DNA of 64,000 nt, taken from Collinsella sp. (GTDB lineage: Bacteria > Actinomycetota > Coriobacteriia > Coriobacteriales > Coriobacteriaceae). The stretch covers positions 89,674 to 153,673 of the forward strand of contig JAGZUC010000001.1 in assembly GCA_018380195.1 (NCBI GenBank), written 5' to 3'. Below the pieces are notes generated by a model. The model had not been told where the DNA came from and did not search any database. It saw only the letters and a list, made by a program, of their open reading frames with translations. The translations under genes and the position numbers were made by a program. Below are positions 1 through 10,577 of this stretch, piece by piece; position 1 is the stretch's first letter; each line of letters opens with the position of its first letter.

Positions 1-152
1 GCCTCTTCATCGGAAATCTCGGCCGTATCGTTCGTGCGTCCGCTCTGCTTGTCGGCATGTACGTTTGTAATCAGAGGAATCGTTTCGGTGGCACCTTCGG
101 GCGCGCGCTCGGTATCATCTGGGCCCGGGGTGATCGTGGGGACATTCGGCAT
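1..152 (-). CDS. N-terminal part of an unidentified protein, cut by the window edge
   Basis: An ATG at 152-150 is preceded on the minus strand by AAAGGAGACG, a strong ribosome binding site, and opens a frame without stops to the window edge. The visible 50 residues begin MPNVPTITPGPDDTERAPEG and are rich in Thr, Glu, Asp and Pro, like a disordered acidic leader of a membrane or regulatory protein. No domain can be recognised in so short a piece. It lies downstream of the L,D-transpeptidase gene on the same strand, 132 bases after its stop, with a hairpin between them. Its function cannot be inferred. Confidence 0.7.
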   Translation of the reverse strand, partial: MPNVPTITPGPDDTERAPEGATETIPLITNVHADKQSGRTNDTAEISDEE

Positions 153-188
153 AGCGTCTCCTTTATAGAAAGAACCTCGATAATTATA

Positions 189-214
189 TGCGCCCACCGG
201 TTGGGGCGGGCGCA
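189..214 (-). terminator. Hairpin after the L,D-transpeptidase gene
   Basis: Arms TGCGCCC (189-195) and GGGCGCA (208-214) pair, with two further C-G pairs inside after one mismatch. On the minus strand the stem is followed by an AT-rich ATATAATTAT stretch rather than a pure T run, so termination may be partial. Confidence 0.5.
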
Positions 215-284
215 TAGGACGGTTTCTTTCGGAACTGTTAGATTGGTCGCAGCGGTTCCACGTTGTAGGAATGCTCGCGTTGCA

Positions 285-2018
285 CTACGAGTGGACAACC
301 ACGCACAGGCCGACTTTGATGCAATCGTGCAGTGCCTTGGCGTCGGCCAGGCGCAGGTTGATGCAACCGTGGCTGCCGCACCACTTGTACGACTCGGCGT
401 TATCGAAGCTCTTGTCGTTTTGCCAGGTGGCGTCGTGGAAGCCGATCATGTTGCCCTCAAACGGCATCCAGTAGCTCACCGGGCTCTCATATTTGGGTTT
501 ACCGGTCTCGGGGTCCTTGGCTCCGATCAGGGTGCTGCCGCCGTCGTTGCTGTTGATTTGCCACACACCCTCGGGGGTGGCGTCTTCGCCCGGTTTGCCG
601 GAAATAAAGTTGGCCTCCCACACGATATTGCCGCTCTCGTCATAGTAGCGCGCGTGCTGCTCGGACAGGTCGACGTCGATGTATGCCTTCCAGTCGGGCT
701 CTCCCTTTGCGGTAAAGGTGTCGGCCTTCTGGGAGTACTTGATCTCGATCTCGCCGGTCTGCTTGTTGTTAATGGCGTCCTCGACCTGCTTGGCGAGCGA
801 GCTGCTGTCGATGGACCAACCAAAGTCGCCGCCTTCGACGGCGCACTGCTTGCCATCGGCGCGCGTCCACCAACGAGTGGAGCCCACGGTATTAAAGCCG
901 TTGGCGAGTTCGGCTGCCCAGCTGCTGATCTGCGACGTATCGAGCGTGGGGTTGGCCGGATCGGCAAAGCTGATCCACTGCAACACGGAGCTGCCATCAA
1001 CCTTACCGGCATCCTCGCCGTTGAGCTTGAGGGTCACGTTGACGCCCAGGAAGTTGTTGGCGGCATCGCATGCGGCCTGAATCTGATCATCGGTCAGCGT
1101 TCCATTGAGTGGCTCATAGGCATCGTTGCCGAGCTTGGAAAGATCTACGGTCTCGGCCAGCGAGGCGAGCTCGAGCTCGGCATATTTAATGACATGCTCG
1201 CGGTTGAGTTTTTCGTTGGAGCGCGCCTTCTCGACGGTAAACTTGCCCGCTTGCTCGTCATAGGAGCTATTGGCCTCGAACGTGCCCGAACGTCCTTCGC
1301 TAAACTCGTCGATGGCGGCGCCCAGATCCTTCTCAAACTTCTTTTGGTCAAAGGTGTCGGAAAGCATGGACAGGTCGACGTCTTGATCAAGATCGACTTC
1401 GTTGGAGGTAGCAGTTGTTTTGGTCTTGCCGCTTAAGGATTCCACAAGGCGGACCGGCCAAATAAAGGCTTCGTTGTGGTTGATGATTTCTTTTGCAGCA
1501 GCTTCACCGTCGACGATGGGTTCATCGGACTCGGGCTGATAGGTCCAGCTAAAGTCATCGCCTGTCACGGTGAGCTTATAGTGCTTCCAAGCCGAGTTGA
1601 CCTTGGTGGCGGCAGACGAAGCGTTGGAGAACGAGACATCGACGCCGGCGATGGTGGTGTTGGGGTAGGCTACCTGCGAAAATGCTACGACGCCTACGAT
1701 ATAGACAATGACGATTAGACTCAGGACGACAAAGAGCGTCGTCTTTTTGCCCGACTTATTGTTGCCGGCGGGTTTGCGCGCGGGGCCACGATCGCCTCGA
1801 GCGTGCGTGGGGGGCTGCTTGGGCGCATTGCCGTTTGCCTGGCGCTGCTGACGTTGTTGACGCTGCTGTCGCTGTTGGTTCGGGCGTTGGGAAGCGTTTG
1901 CTGCACTACGCTGCTGACCGTGGCTCGGCGCGATAGGACGCGGCGACTGAACGCCGCCGGTGTGCCTGCTCGGCTGCTGCGGATCGGGAATCAGTTGAGT
2001 TCGATCGTTTTGCGACAT
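285..2018 (-). CDS. L,D-transpeptidase (YkuD domain), membrane anchored
   Basis: Predicted to cross-link peptidoglycan by making 3-3 (L,D) peptide bonds at the outer face of the membrane. The first ~90 residues are a Gln/Arg/Pro-rich cytoplasmic segment. A single membrane helix (FVVLSLIVIVYIVGVVAF) follows, then a long extracellular region, probably containing peptidoglycan-binding-type domains (residues ~120-440). The last ~125 residues are a YkuD domain with the catalytic motif SHGCINLR (Cys nucleophile and its His) near the end. Length ~577 aa fits actinobacterial and clostridial YkuD proteins with the long linker. Two ATGs compete, at 2027 and 2018. AAGGA sits only one base from the first and ten from the second, so 2018 is preferred with modest certainty. 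The gene stands alone on the minus strand, upstream of the partial gene at 1-152. Confidence 0.9.
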   Translation of the reverse strand: MSQNDRTQLIPDPQQPSRHTGGVQSPRPIAPSHGQQRSAANASQRPNQQRQQRQQRQQRQANGNAPKQPPTHARGDRGPARKPAGNNKSGKKTTLFVVLSLIVIVYIVGVVAFSQVAYPNTTIAGVDVSFSNASSAATKVNSAWKHYKLTVTGDDFSWTYQPESDEPIVDGEAAAKEIINHNEAFIWPVRLVESLSGKTKTTATSNEVDLDQDVDLSMLSDTFDQKKFEKDLGAAIDEFSEGRSGTFEANSSYDEQAGKFTVEKARSNEKLNREHVIKYAELELASLAETVDLSKLGNDAYEPLNGTLTDDQIQAACDAANNFLGVNVTLKLNGEDAGKVDGSSVLQWISFADPANPTLDTSQISSWAAELANGFNTVGSTRWWTRADGKQCAVEGGDFGWSIDSSSLAKQVEDAINNKQTGEIEIKYSQKADTFTAKGEPDWKAYIDVDLSEQHARYYDESGNIVWEANFISGKPGEDATPEGVWQINSNDGGSTLIGAKDPETGKPKYESPVSYWMPFEGNMIGFHDATWQNDKSFDNAESYKWCGSHGCINLRLADAKALHDCIKVGLCVVVHS

Positions 2019-2127
2019 CGTATGCATATCCTTCGATTTTCGCCTTGCGGTTCATCGTGTTTTTACTGGGCTTGCATTATAGCGATTGCCCTGCTGTTTG
2101 TGGTACGGAAACGGTGGCATTCAAAAG

Positions 2128-2149
2128 AGGTGGGACATTTGTCCCACCT
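2128..2149. repeat. Short perfect palindrome, AGGTGGGACA stem
   Basis: Arms of 10 bases (2128-2137 and 2140-2149) with a 2-base loop. The stem extends with CAAA/TTTG after a small bulge. It lies between the stop of the serine dehydratase gene (2168) and the L,D-transpeptidase start, both on the minus strand. It could terminate the dehydratase transcript, although the T run is short. Confidence 0.55.
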
Positions 2150-2167
2150 TTGAGTCGTTCTTTGCCG

Positions 2168-3775
2168 CTATCCGCACACACCGCATTTTGCACAGGCCGA
2201 AAGTGCGGCCGGAGCCTGCGCGATGCCACCCTTTGCCGTCTCGCGCAGCGTGGCCGGTAAAGCGTGGCCCACCGAGAGCATGACGTGTGCCATCTGGTCA
2301 AACGGTACCAGGCTCTTAATGCCGGCGAGGGCGAGTTGTGCCGAGCTAAAGGCCGCAGCCACGCCGATGGCGTTACGGTTTTGGCAGGGCACCTCCACGA
2401 GGCCGCCTGCAGGATCGCAGACCAGGCCCAGCAGGTTGCTCAGCGCGATGGAACTGGCGTCGAGCGCCTGCTCGGGCGTGCCGCCGAGCATCTGCACCAG
2501 TGCGGCGGCTGCCATGGCGGCGGCGCTTCCCACCTCGGCTTGGCAGCCGCCCTCGGCGCCGGCAACGCAGGCGCTTGTGGTGAGGTTGAGGCCGATGGCG
2601 GCTGCGCAGTAGAGCGCGTCCATGACTTGCTCGTCGTCGAGCTGCAGGCGATCGGCAAGCGCCAGCACGCAGCCGGGCACAACACCCGCGGACCCTGCCG
2701 TGGGGGCGGCGACAATCACGCCCATGGTAGCGGAGCGCTCGAGCACGGCCATGGCGCGGGCAACGGCGTCGGTCTGGACGGCGCCCATCAGGCTTATGCT
2801 CAGATCGTTTCGGCTGGTGGCATCGACAAGCTTTGCCTCGCCGCCGATGAGGCCGCCGAGCGAGCGCTGTGGATTGGAAATGGGGGCTGTGGTCTCTTCG
2901 CGCATGACGTCGAGTACGCGGCGCATGGCGGCGACGGCGTGGGCCTCGCCGGTCAGACGCGCCTCACGAACGGCCATGACGGCGCCGATGCTGAGCCCCA
3001 TTTCCTCGCACGCATCGAGCAGCTGCTCGCCGTCGTCGAAGATTTCCTTGGCCGAGACGCCGGGAGAGAGCGACGAGGCAGAACCGGGGAGCTCGATAAA
3101 GGTCGCGTAATCGACATTGTCGAGCTTGCGCAGCATGGGGACGACGGTGTCGTCGGGCGCGCCGTCGGTCTCAAAGACGGAGTAGGCCTGGCCGCCCACT
3201 TCGGTGCGGTAGGTGCGGCAGAAGGCGATGTTTACGTGGGCGTAGGCGAGCAGGTTGGTGAGCGCGGCGAGCACGCCGGGGACGTCCTTGTGCGCCACGA
3301 AGAGCGTGGAATACATGCCTGAGATGTCGACGCCGACGCCGTTAATGCGGCTGATGCGCATCTTGCCGCCGCCCAGGCTCTCGCCGCGGACCTGTGCCGT
3401 GGCGCCCGTGTCGTCGACCATTTCGATGTCGACGGTGTTGGGGTGGATGGAGGCGTCGTCGCCCTTGATGTCAAAGTGATATTCGAGGCCCTGCTCGCGT
3501 GCGAGGTCGAAGGCCTGCTTGATGTTCTCGTCATCGGTGTCGAGGCCCAGAATGCCCGCGACGAGAGCGCGGTCGGTGCCGTGGCCGCGGTAGGTGTGGG
3601 CGAAGGAGTTCCACAGGCCAAAGGTGACTTTGGTGATGCGGCCTTCCAGCAGGCTGGCGGCAACTTGTGCGCAGCGCAGGGCGCCGGCGGTGTGCGATGA
3701 GCTGGGGCCGACCATGACGGGGCCCAAGATCTCGAATGCCGAGGTCGTAGCTAGTGTTTGTGGCTTGCCTGCCAT
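2168..3775 (-). CDS. sdaA: L-serine dehydratase, iron-sulfur type, single-chain (beta-alpha fusion)
   Basis: Converts L-serine to pyruvate and ammonia using an oxygen-labile [4Fe-4S] cluster. The N-terminal ~200 residues are the SDH beta domain (ILGPVMVGPSSSHTAGA is the hallmark start) and include an ACT-like segment. The C-terminal ~290 residues are the SDH alpha domain, with cluster/substrate motifs around AGAEGGCQAEVG and GGLVEVPCQNRNAIG. About 535 aa matches the one-chain form of E. coli SdaA/SdaB rather than the two-chain Bacillus form. The C-terminus adds a Cys-rich end (ACAKCGVCG). The chosen ATG (MAGKPQTL) has AGGAG in front. A longer reading frame upstream runs into the inverted repeat and has no ribosome binding site. 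It is downstream of metK on the same strand but separated by a terminator and a long palindrome, so it is probably its own unit. Confidence 0.95.
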   Translation of the reverse strand: MAGKPQTLATTSAFEILGPVMVGPSSSHTAGALRCAQVAASLLEGRITKVTFGLWNSFAHTYRGHGTDRALVAGILGLDTDDENIKQAFDLAREQGLEYHFDIKGDDASIHPNTVDIEMVDDTGATAQVRGESLGGGKMRISRINGVGVDISGMYSTLFVAHKDVPGVLAALTNLLAYAHVNIAFCRTYRTEVGGQAYSVFETDGAPDDTVVPMLRKLDNVDYATFIELPGSASSLSPGVSAKEIFDDGEQLLDACEEMGLSIGAVMAVREARLTGEAHAVAAMRRVLDVMREETTAPISNPQRSLGGLIGGEAKLVDATSRNDLSISLMGAVQTDAVARAMAVLERSATMGVIVAAPTAGSAGVVPGCVLALADRLQLDDEQVMDALYCAAAIGLNLTTSACVAGAEGGCQAEVGSAAAMAAAALVQMLGGTPEQALDASSIALSNLLGLVCDPAGGLVEVPCQNRNAIGVAAAFSSAQLALAGIKSLVPFDQMAHVMLSVGHALPATLRETAKGGIAQAPAALSACAKCGVCG

Positions 3776-3830
3776 ATGCGCTCCTGTTCTATCCCATCGT
3801 CCCGAGGGGCGGGGCATACTCTGTCCCGCC

Positions 3831-3951
3831 GTTCCGAGGGCTTTAGTATTTGGTCGCCTGCTCGGACAGTCCTGCTCGCACGGAGGCCACATTAAGTGGC
3901 CTCCGGCTCGTGCGGAACTCGCGATCGACCAAATACTAAAGCCCTCGGAAC
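3831..3951. repeat. Long nested inverted repeat (26-bp perfect arms)
   Basis: Outer arms 3831-3856 and 3926-3951 are exact reverse complements. Inside sits a second perfect stem of 10 bp (3881-3890 and 3896-3905, loop ATTAA). The whole element lies between metK and the serine dehydratase gene, upstream of the latter. It has no T run, so it is not a plain terminator. Other long palindromes in this window have unrelated arm sequences. Confidence 0.85.
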
Positions 3952-4050
3952 TTAGGATACATGGTTGGAGTCGCTCTGCTGCGAAATTTATCGGCCTATG
4001 ACCTATTCCATGTCCCAGGTCGGCTCATCTTCACCATCTTTAAATAAAAA

Positions 4051-4078
4051 AGAAGTACCGGTTGGAGCCGGTACTTCT
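4051..4078 (-). terminator. Intrinsic terminator of metK
   Basis: An 11-bp perfect stem AGAAGTACCGG/CCGGTACTTCT with a 6-base loop. On the minus strand it is followed by TTTTTATTTA. It sits about 40 bases after the metK stop. Confidence 0.9.
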
Positions 4079-4118
4079 TTTGGTGCGTTGTTTCTTGGCT
4101 GTAGCTTTTGCCGTTAGC

Positions 4119-5399
<1,281 letters not shown>

Positions 5400-5504
5400 G
5401 ATTGTCCTTTCAAAAACGTGTCCCGGCGACCGTTACCATTCCGCCGGGCTCTCTATGCAAGGGCACATCATAGCGCGTAAATCAAACATTCACACCCTTT
5501 CCGC

Positions 5505-5602
5505 ACCTACTCATTGGGGACAGACTTAAATGACCAGCCTTACCTAAGTGCCGACAGGTTGCCCAAAGACTGGTCATTTAAGTCTGTCCCCAATGAGTAG
5601 GT
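5505..5602. repeat. Long inverted repeat (33-bp perfect arms) between divergent metK and gltX
   Basis: Arms 5505-5537 and 5570-5602 are exact reverse complements around a 32-base spacer. The arms contain GGGGACAGACTT / AAGTCTGTCCCC, a word often seen in REP-like repeats mobilised by REP-associated tyrosine transposases in other bacteria. It lies in the divergent promoter region of metK and gltX, so it cannot be a terminator for either gene. Confidence 0.85.
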
Positions 5603-5682
5603 CGGTGCCCTTTGTGCGGAGGTTGCTTTGATGCTTTATACTTATGCGGTTAGACATCCATCCTGCAATCGAGGAGATTTCC

Positions 5683-7158
5683 ATGGCATCAGACGTTCGC
5701 GTCCGCTTTGCACCCTCACCGACGGGCAAGCTGCACATCGGCGGCGCCCGCACCGCTATCTATAACTGGGCTTTCGCCCGCGCAAACGGCGGCACGTTCA
5801 TCCTGCGCATCGACGACACCGACCCCACCCGCTCCACCGACGAGAACACGCAGATCATCCTGCGCGCCATGCGTTGGCTGGGCCTGGACTGGGACGAGGG
5901 TCCCGAGGTGGGCGGCGACTTTGGCCCCTACGCCCAGACCGAGCGCCTGGACCTGTACATGCAGGCCGCCCAGAAGCTTTGGGACGAGGGCAAGGCCTAT
6001 CCCTGCTTCTGCACCAAGGAGCAGCTCGACGCCGACCGCAAGGCCGCGCAGGAGCGCAAGGACCCCTTCCAGGGCTATCAGCGCCGTTGCCGCGATCTTG
6101 ATCCCGAGGAGGCCCGCCGCCGCATCGAGGCCGGCGAGTCCTACGTCCTGCGTATCAAGGTGCCCGAGGACCGCGGCGACGTCGTCATCCACGACGCCGT
6201 CCACGGCGAGGTGACCTTCGACGCCAAGGAGCTCGACGACTTTGTCATCTTCCGTTCCGACGGCACGCCCACGTACAACTTCGCGACCGTCGTCGACGAC
6301 GCCATGATGAAGATCACCCACGTCATCCGCGGCGACGACCACTTGTCCAACACCCCGCGTCAGGTCATGGTCTACGAGGCTCTCGGCGCGCCCGTGCCCA
6401 CGTTCGCCCACATCTCCATGATCCTGGGCGCCGACGGCAAGAAGCTCTCCAAGCGCCACGGCGCCACCTCGGTGGAGGAGTACCGCGACGCCGGTTACCT
6501 GTCCGACGCCTTCGTCAACTATCTGGCGCTGCTCGGCTGGTCGCTCGACGGCGAGACCACGATCATCCCGCGCGATGTCCTGGCCAGCAAGTTCTCGCTC
6601 GACCGCATCTCCAAGAACCCCGCGACCTTCGACCCCAAGAAGCTCGATTGGGTCAATGCCGAGTACATCAACGGCATGTCCGATGCTCAGTTTGCCGACG
6701 AGATCATGGTCCCAGAGCTGCACGAGGCGGGTCTCATCGAGGGTAATGTCGAGTACGGCGAGGATTGGATCGACGCGCTTGCCGCCATTGTCAAGCCGCG
6801 CACCAAGATGCCGGCCGACGCCGTGACCGTCGCCGCTCCCATCTTTGCTACGGTCGAGACGCTCGAGTATGACGAGAAGTCCGTCAACAAGGGCCTGGCC
6901 AAGGACGGCATGGGCGCCATTCTTGATGCCGCCAAGGCCGCGCTCGAGGGCGTGGACGAGTGGACGGCCGCCAACATCGATGCCGCGCTTGAGCCGCTCC
7001 CCGAGCAGATGGACCTCAAGAAGCGCGTGGTGTTCCAGGCCGTGCGCGTCGCCGTCTGCGGCAACATGGTGAGCCCTCCGCTGGGCGAGACCATGGCGCT
7101 CGTCGGCCGCGACGATTGCCTGGCGCGTATCGACCGCGCCCGCACGATGGCGCTGTAA
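5683..7158 (+). CDS. gltX: Glutamyl-tRNA synthetase
   Basis: Charges tRNA-Glu (and tRNA-Gln in organisms using the transamidation route) with glutamate. A class I synthetase of 491 aa: the HIGH-type motif is PTGKLHIGGARTA at residues ~12-24, and the KMSKS-type motif is KKLSKRHG at ~250. The start at MASDVRVRF is chosen because GAGGAG lies 8-12 bases upstream. An upstream in-frame ATG at 5644 has no such site. A terminator hairpin follows, then priA on the same strand. Confidence 0.97.
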   Translation: MASDVRVRFAPSPTGKLHIGGARTAIYNWAFARANGGTFILRIDDTDPTRSTDENTQIILRAMRWLGLDWDEGPEVGGDFGPYAQTERLDLYMQAAQKLWDEGKAYPCFCTKEQLDADRKAAQERKDPFQGYQRRCRDLDPEEARRRIEAGESYVLRIKVPEDRGDVVIHDAVHGEVTFDAKELDDFVIFRSDGTPTYNFATVVDDAMMKITHVIRGDDHLSNTPRQVMVYEALGAPVPTFAHISMILGADGKKLSKRHGATSVEEYRDAGYLSDAFVNYLALLGWSLDGETTIIPRDVLASKFSLDRISKNPATFDPKKLDWVNAEYINGMSDAQFADEIMVPELHEAGLIEGNVEYGEDWIDALAAIVKPRTKMPADAVTVAAPIFATVETLEYDEKSVNKGLAKDGMGAILDAAKAALEGVDEWTAANIDAALEPLPEQMDLKKRVVFQAVRVAVCGNMVSPPLGETMALVGRDDCLARIDRARTMAL

Positions 7159-7181
7159 CAGTCGCGCAAACGCATGTATCC

Positions 7182-7208
7182 GAGCCCCGCTCACCACGAG
7201 TGGGGCTC
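7182..7208 (+). terminator. Intrinsic terminator after gltX
   Basis: GAGCCCC (7182-7188) pairs with GGGGCTC (7202-7208), extended by GCTC/GAG. It is followed by TTGTTTCT. It lies just before the priA ribosome binding site. Confidence 0.8.
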
Positions 7209-7247
7209 TTGTTTCTAAAGACGTATGGGGTGGGAGGTACAGAGACC

Positions 7248-9701
7248 ATGGCCGAGCAACTGTCGCTGTTTGGTTCGCCTGAGCCTAAGCAGGCTTCCGT
7301 AAAACCTGTCCGCACGGCCGAGCAGGCCAATCCCGCGCCTGCGCCCGAGCCCACGGCCGCCTACGCGAGCGTGGTCCTCGACATTCCCACCCGTGCGCTG
7401 TCCGAGCCTTTTGCCTACGGCATTCAGCGGTCTCTTGCCAACGAGGCCGAGATCGGCTCCACTGTCCTAGTTCATTTTGGCAACCGTGCGGCCGCGGGCT
7501 ATATCGTCGACATTGCGTCTGGGCTGGGCGAGTTGCAAGGCAACAACGCCCTCGACCCCTCGCGCGTCAAGCCCATCGAGTCCATCCTCAGCAAACCGCT
7601 CTTTGGCGTCGAGGCCGCCCGCATTGCGCGTTGGATGAGCCGCGAGTATGTCGCGACGCTTTCCGAATGCTTGCGTCTGTTCTTGCCTCCGGGCGGCAGC
7701 CCGCGTGTTGTTAAGGGCGATGACGGGGCGTGGACGGTCGAGCGTCCCGCCGTCAAGCCTATCCAAAACCGCTGGGTGATGCTTACGCCCGAGGGCTTTG
7801 ACTATACGCCGCCCAAGACCGCAGTTCGCCAGCGTCAGCTCATCGAGGCGCTCCAGTGCGGACCGGTCACGACGCGTGACCTCAACCTGCTCTACAACAG
7901 CATGTCGGCGACCATCAAGGCGCTCGAAAAACGCGGCGTCGTGGTGGTGGAGGAGCGCCGTGCCTGGCGCGGTTGCAGCGAGCAGACTACGCTGTCCTCG
8001 GCAAGCGGTAAAGCGCCGGTCGCACTTACGAACGGCCAGCAGCAGGCGCTCGCGCAGATTGAGCGCGCTCGCCTGGATGCGCACGGCGACGTAGTCCTTG
8101 TCGACGGCGTCACCGGATCCGGTAAAACCGAGGTCTACCTCTCCGCTATCGAGCGCGTGCTCGAGGCCGGCCGTTCAGCGTGCGTGCTTGTGCCCGAGAT
8201 CTCGCTGACGGCCCAAACCGTCGGGCGCTTCCGTTCGCGCTTTGGCGAGACGGTTGCTGTGTTCCATTCGCGCCTTTCGGCCGGTGAGCGCCTAGACCAG
8301 TGGGATATGGTCGCCAGCGGTGCCGCACGCGTGGTCGTGGGCGCCCGCTCGGCGCTCTTTTGCCCGCTCAGCGACCTGGGCCTCATCATCATCGATGAGG
8401 AGCACGAGACCAGCTACAAGCAGGGTTCCAGCCCGCGCTACCATGCGCGCGAGGTGGCGGCCGAGATGGCGCGTTGCTATCGCTGCCCGCTCGTGTTGGG
8501 CTCGGCTACGCCTTCTGCCGAGGCCCTCGACCGCTGCCGTCGTGGCACGTTCAACGGTGTCACTTGGACACGCGTCGAGATGCCCGAGCGCCCGGGACAC
8601 GCCGTGCTGCCCGAGGTTCGCATTGCCGACCTGCGCCGCGAGTTCTCGCACGGCAGCCGCTCCATGTTCTCAATACCGCTGATGGAAGGCTTGGAACGCG
8701 TGGTCGAACGTCGCGAGAAGGCCGTGCTGCTGCACAACCGCCGCGGTTTTGCGCCGTTTTTGATGTGCCGCGAGTGCGGCTGCGTCCCCACCTGCAACCA
8801 CTGCTCCACCGCGCTTACGTATCACGAGCGTACACATTCGTTGCAGTGCCATACCTGCGGTTCGTCCTGGCGCGTGCAGCCCTATCCGGCGCCCACGAGC
8901 CGTTGCCCCAAATGCGGCAGTCGCTACCTGGCAAAAATGGGCCTAGGCACGCAGCAGATCGAGGACGCCTTGCGCCAGATGCTGCCCGAGGATGTCGCCA
9001 TCATTCGCATGGACGCCGATTCCACGCGTGGCAAGGACGCGCACAAGAAGTTGCTTGAACAGTTCGATGCCGCCGATTGCGCGGTGCTGCTGGGCACCCA
9101 GATGATCGCCAAGGGCCTCGACTTTCCCGAGGTTACCCTTGTGGGCGTGGTTAATGCCGACTTTGCATTAAAGCTACCCGATTTTAGAGCGGGGGAGCGC
9201 GCTTACGATTTGCTGGAGCAGGTCGCCGGCCGTGCCGGGCGCGGCGATCGCCCTGGCGAGGTCATTATCCAGACCTATCTGCCCGAGGACCCGGTCATTC
9301 GCGCCGTTGCCGAGCATGATCGCTCGATCTTTACCGACTACGACTTGGACCAGCGTCGCGAAGCGCTGTATCCGCCGTTTGTGCGCCTGGTTAACATTTT
9401 GGTGTGGTCGGCGAATCGTGACGAGGCGCAGGATTACATTGGGCGTATCGCAAAGTTGCTCAAACGCCGCTGGCACGCCGCCGCGCCTGATTTTTTGCGG
9501 GTGGGGAGCGCTGTGCCGCAGGTGCTGGGCCCGGCTTCGTGTGTAATCGAGAGAGCCAAGGACCGTTATCGCTTCCACCTGCTTGTGAAGTCGCCCGTGG
9601 GGTACCATGTCTCTGACGATATCGACGCCTGCCTCAAAGAGGTGGGCTCCGTGCGCGGCGTGAGCGTGAGCGTTGACGTCGACGCCTATGATTTGATGTA
9701 A
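7248..9701 (+). CDS. priA: Primosomal protein N', replication-restart helicase
   Basis: A 3'-5' DNA helicase that reloads the replisome at stalled forks. In the 817-aa protein the N-terminal DNA-binding domain (~30-130) precedes a superfamily 2 helicase core. Walker A is GVTGSGKTEVYLSAIE, the DExH box is IIDEEHETSYKQ, and motif VI is EQVAGRAGRGDRPGEV. Between the helicase lobes are zinc-binding cysteines in CRECGCVPTCNHC and CHTCG...CPKCGSRYL. The start ATG (MAEQLSLFGSP) has GGGAGG upstream. A longer in-frame extension overlaps gltX and its terminator and is rejected. def follows 18 bases later, and the order priA-def-fmt-rsmB is a common bacterial cluster. Confidence 0.96.
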   Translation: MAEQLSLFGSPEPKQASVKPVRTAEQANPAPAPEPTAAYASVVLDIPTRALSEPFAYGIQRSLANEAEIGSTVLVHFGNRAAAGYIVDIASGLGELQGNNALDPSRVKPIESILSKPLFGVEAARIARWMSREYVATLSECLRLFLPPGGSPRVVKGDDGAWTVERPAVKPIQNRWVMLTPEGFDYTPPKTAVRQRQLIEALQCGPVTTRDLNLLYNSMSATIKALEKRGVVVVEERRAWRGCSEQTTLSSASGKAPVALTNGQQQALAQIERARLDAHGDVVLVDGVTGSGKTEVYLSAIERVLEAGRSACVLVPEISLTAQTVGRFRSRFGETVAVFHSRLSAGERLDQWDMVASGAARVVVGARSALFCPLSDLGLIIIDEEHETSYKQGSSPRYHAREVAAEMARCYRCPLVLGSATPSAEALDRCRRGTFNGVTWTRVEMPERPGHAVLPEVRIADLRREFSHGSRSMFSIPLMEGLERVVERREKAVLLHNRRGFAPFLMCRECGCVPTCNHCSTALTYHERTHSLQCHTCGSSWRVQPYPAPTSRCPKCGSRYLAKMGLGTQQIEDALRQMLPEDVAIIRMDADSTRGKDAHKKLLEQFDAADCAVLLGTQMIAKGLDFPEVTLVGVVNADFALKLPDFRAGERAYDLLEQVAGRAGRGDRPGEVIIQTYLPEDPVIRAVAEHDRSIFTDYDLDQRREALYPPFVRLVNILVWSANRDEAQDYIGRIAKLLKRRWHAAAPDFLRVGSAVPQVLGPASCVIERAKDRYRFHLLVKSPVGYHVSDDIDACLKEVGSVRGVSVSVDVDAYDLM

Positions 9702-9719
9702 CAACCCGAAAGGATGGCC

Positions 9720-10256
9720 ATGGAAGCCAACGGAATCGTACTTTCGCCCGACCCTCGTCTGCGTCAGGAGTGCGCCGTCATCGAGGAGATCACCCCGGCG
9801 ATCGAGGCACTCGCCGAGAAGATGAAGAAGATGATGTTCGAGAACGGCGGCTGCGGCCTGGCTGCCCCACAGATTGGCGAGCTCATCCAGCTCGTCACCA
9901 TCGACTGCGACTACAGCGACAAGAACGACTACGACCCCTACGTGCTCATCAACCCCGTGATCGTGGAACAGAGCGACCATCTGGTGCCGTTTAGCGAGGG
10001 CTGCCTTTCCATCCCCGGCATTAGCTGCGAGATCGAGCGTCCCGATCATGTCGTCGTCGAGGCGTATGACCTGGATGCCAACCTGATTCGCTACGAGGCA
10101 TCGGGCGATCTGTTCTGCGTGTGCCTGCAGCACGAGATCGATCACTTGCACGGCAACACCATGTTCGAGCGACTGAAGCCGATGCAGCGCATCAAGGCCG
10201 TCAAGGAGTACCAGGACGCCCTGGCCCGCGGCGCTCGACCGGGCGAGACTGAGTAG
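9720..10256 (+). CDS. def: Peptide deformylase
   Basis: Removes the formyl group from the N-terminal methionine of new proteins. All three metal-site motifs are present: GCGLAAPQ (GxGLxAPQ), EGCLS with the Cys metal ligand, and QHEIDH with two His ligands and the catalytic Glu. About 178 aa, typical of the family. ATGs occur at 9714 and 9720. AAAGG directly abuts the first, so the second (spacing 6) is preferred. It sits between priA and fmt, whose product adds the formyl group that Def removes. Confidence 0.96.
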   Translation: MEANGIVLSPDPRLRQECAVIEEITPAIEALAEKMKKMMFENGGCGLAAPQIGELIQLVTIDCDYSDKNDYDPYVLINPVIVEQSDHLVPFSEGCLSIPGISCEIERPDHVVVEAYDLDANLIRYEASGDLFCVCLQHEIDHLHGNTMFERLKPMQRIKAVKEYQDALARGARPGETE

Positions 10257-10264
10257 GTTCGTCT

Positions 10265-10360
10265 GTCCCCGGGGCGCCCGCCTATATCATCCCGTGCTCA
10301 AACATTCTCGCTGCGCTGCGAAACTGCGCGCGGGACGATATAGGCGGGCGCCCCGGGGAC
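10265..10360. repeat. Long GC-rich inverted repeat (30-bp arms, one mismatch) after def
   Basis: Arms 10265-10294 and 10331-10360 pair at 29 of 30 positions around a 36-base spacer. It starts 8 bases after the def stop. The arm edge reads GTCTGTCCCC, as in the metK/gltX palindrome, but the rest of the arm is unrelated. It could end def transcription, though no T run follows. Confidence 0.85.
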
Positions 10361-10577
10361 TACGTTGACGCTGTTTGTCTCGCCCGGGTGCCGTCGGGCC
10401 AGGGAGGGGCGTCTTCTTTGATAATTGCTTTGTTGGAAGAGCTGCTTTTATTGCGGCTCTTTCTTTTGTTTTGGGTATATTTGTTCTTGTTGAATTGTTA
10501 TTGCGGATGGGCTGGGTACTTGGCTTTCCGCTGTTATTTGTAGCCGTCTCGGCTTTGGTTGAGGGGAGACGTTCTTT

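Noticed and set aside
57..1436. Long plus-strand frame opposite the L,D-transpeptidase
   Set aside because: It is the antisense shadow of a gene with a clear YkuD domain and has no family likeness or ribosome binding site.
5400..5510. SAM riboswitch before metK
   Set aside because: A GC-rich stem is present, but the conserved core of known SAM riboswitch classes could not be found.
5716..7197. 493-codon minus-strand frame opposite gltX
   Set aside because: Antisense shadow caused by the strong GC third-position bias of gltX; the composition is Val/Gly/His-rich without any motif.
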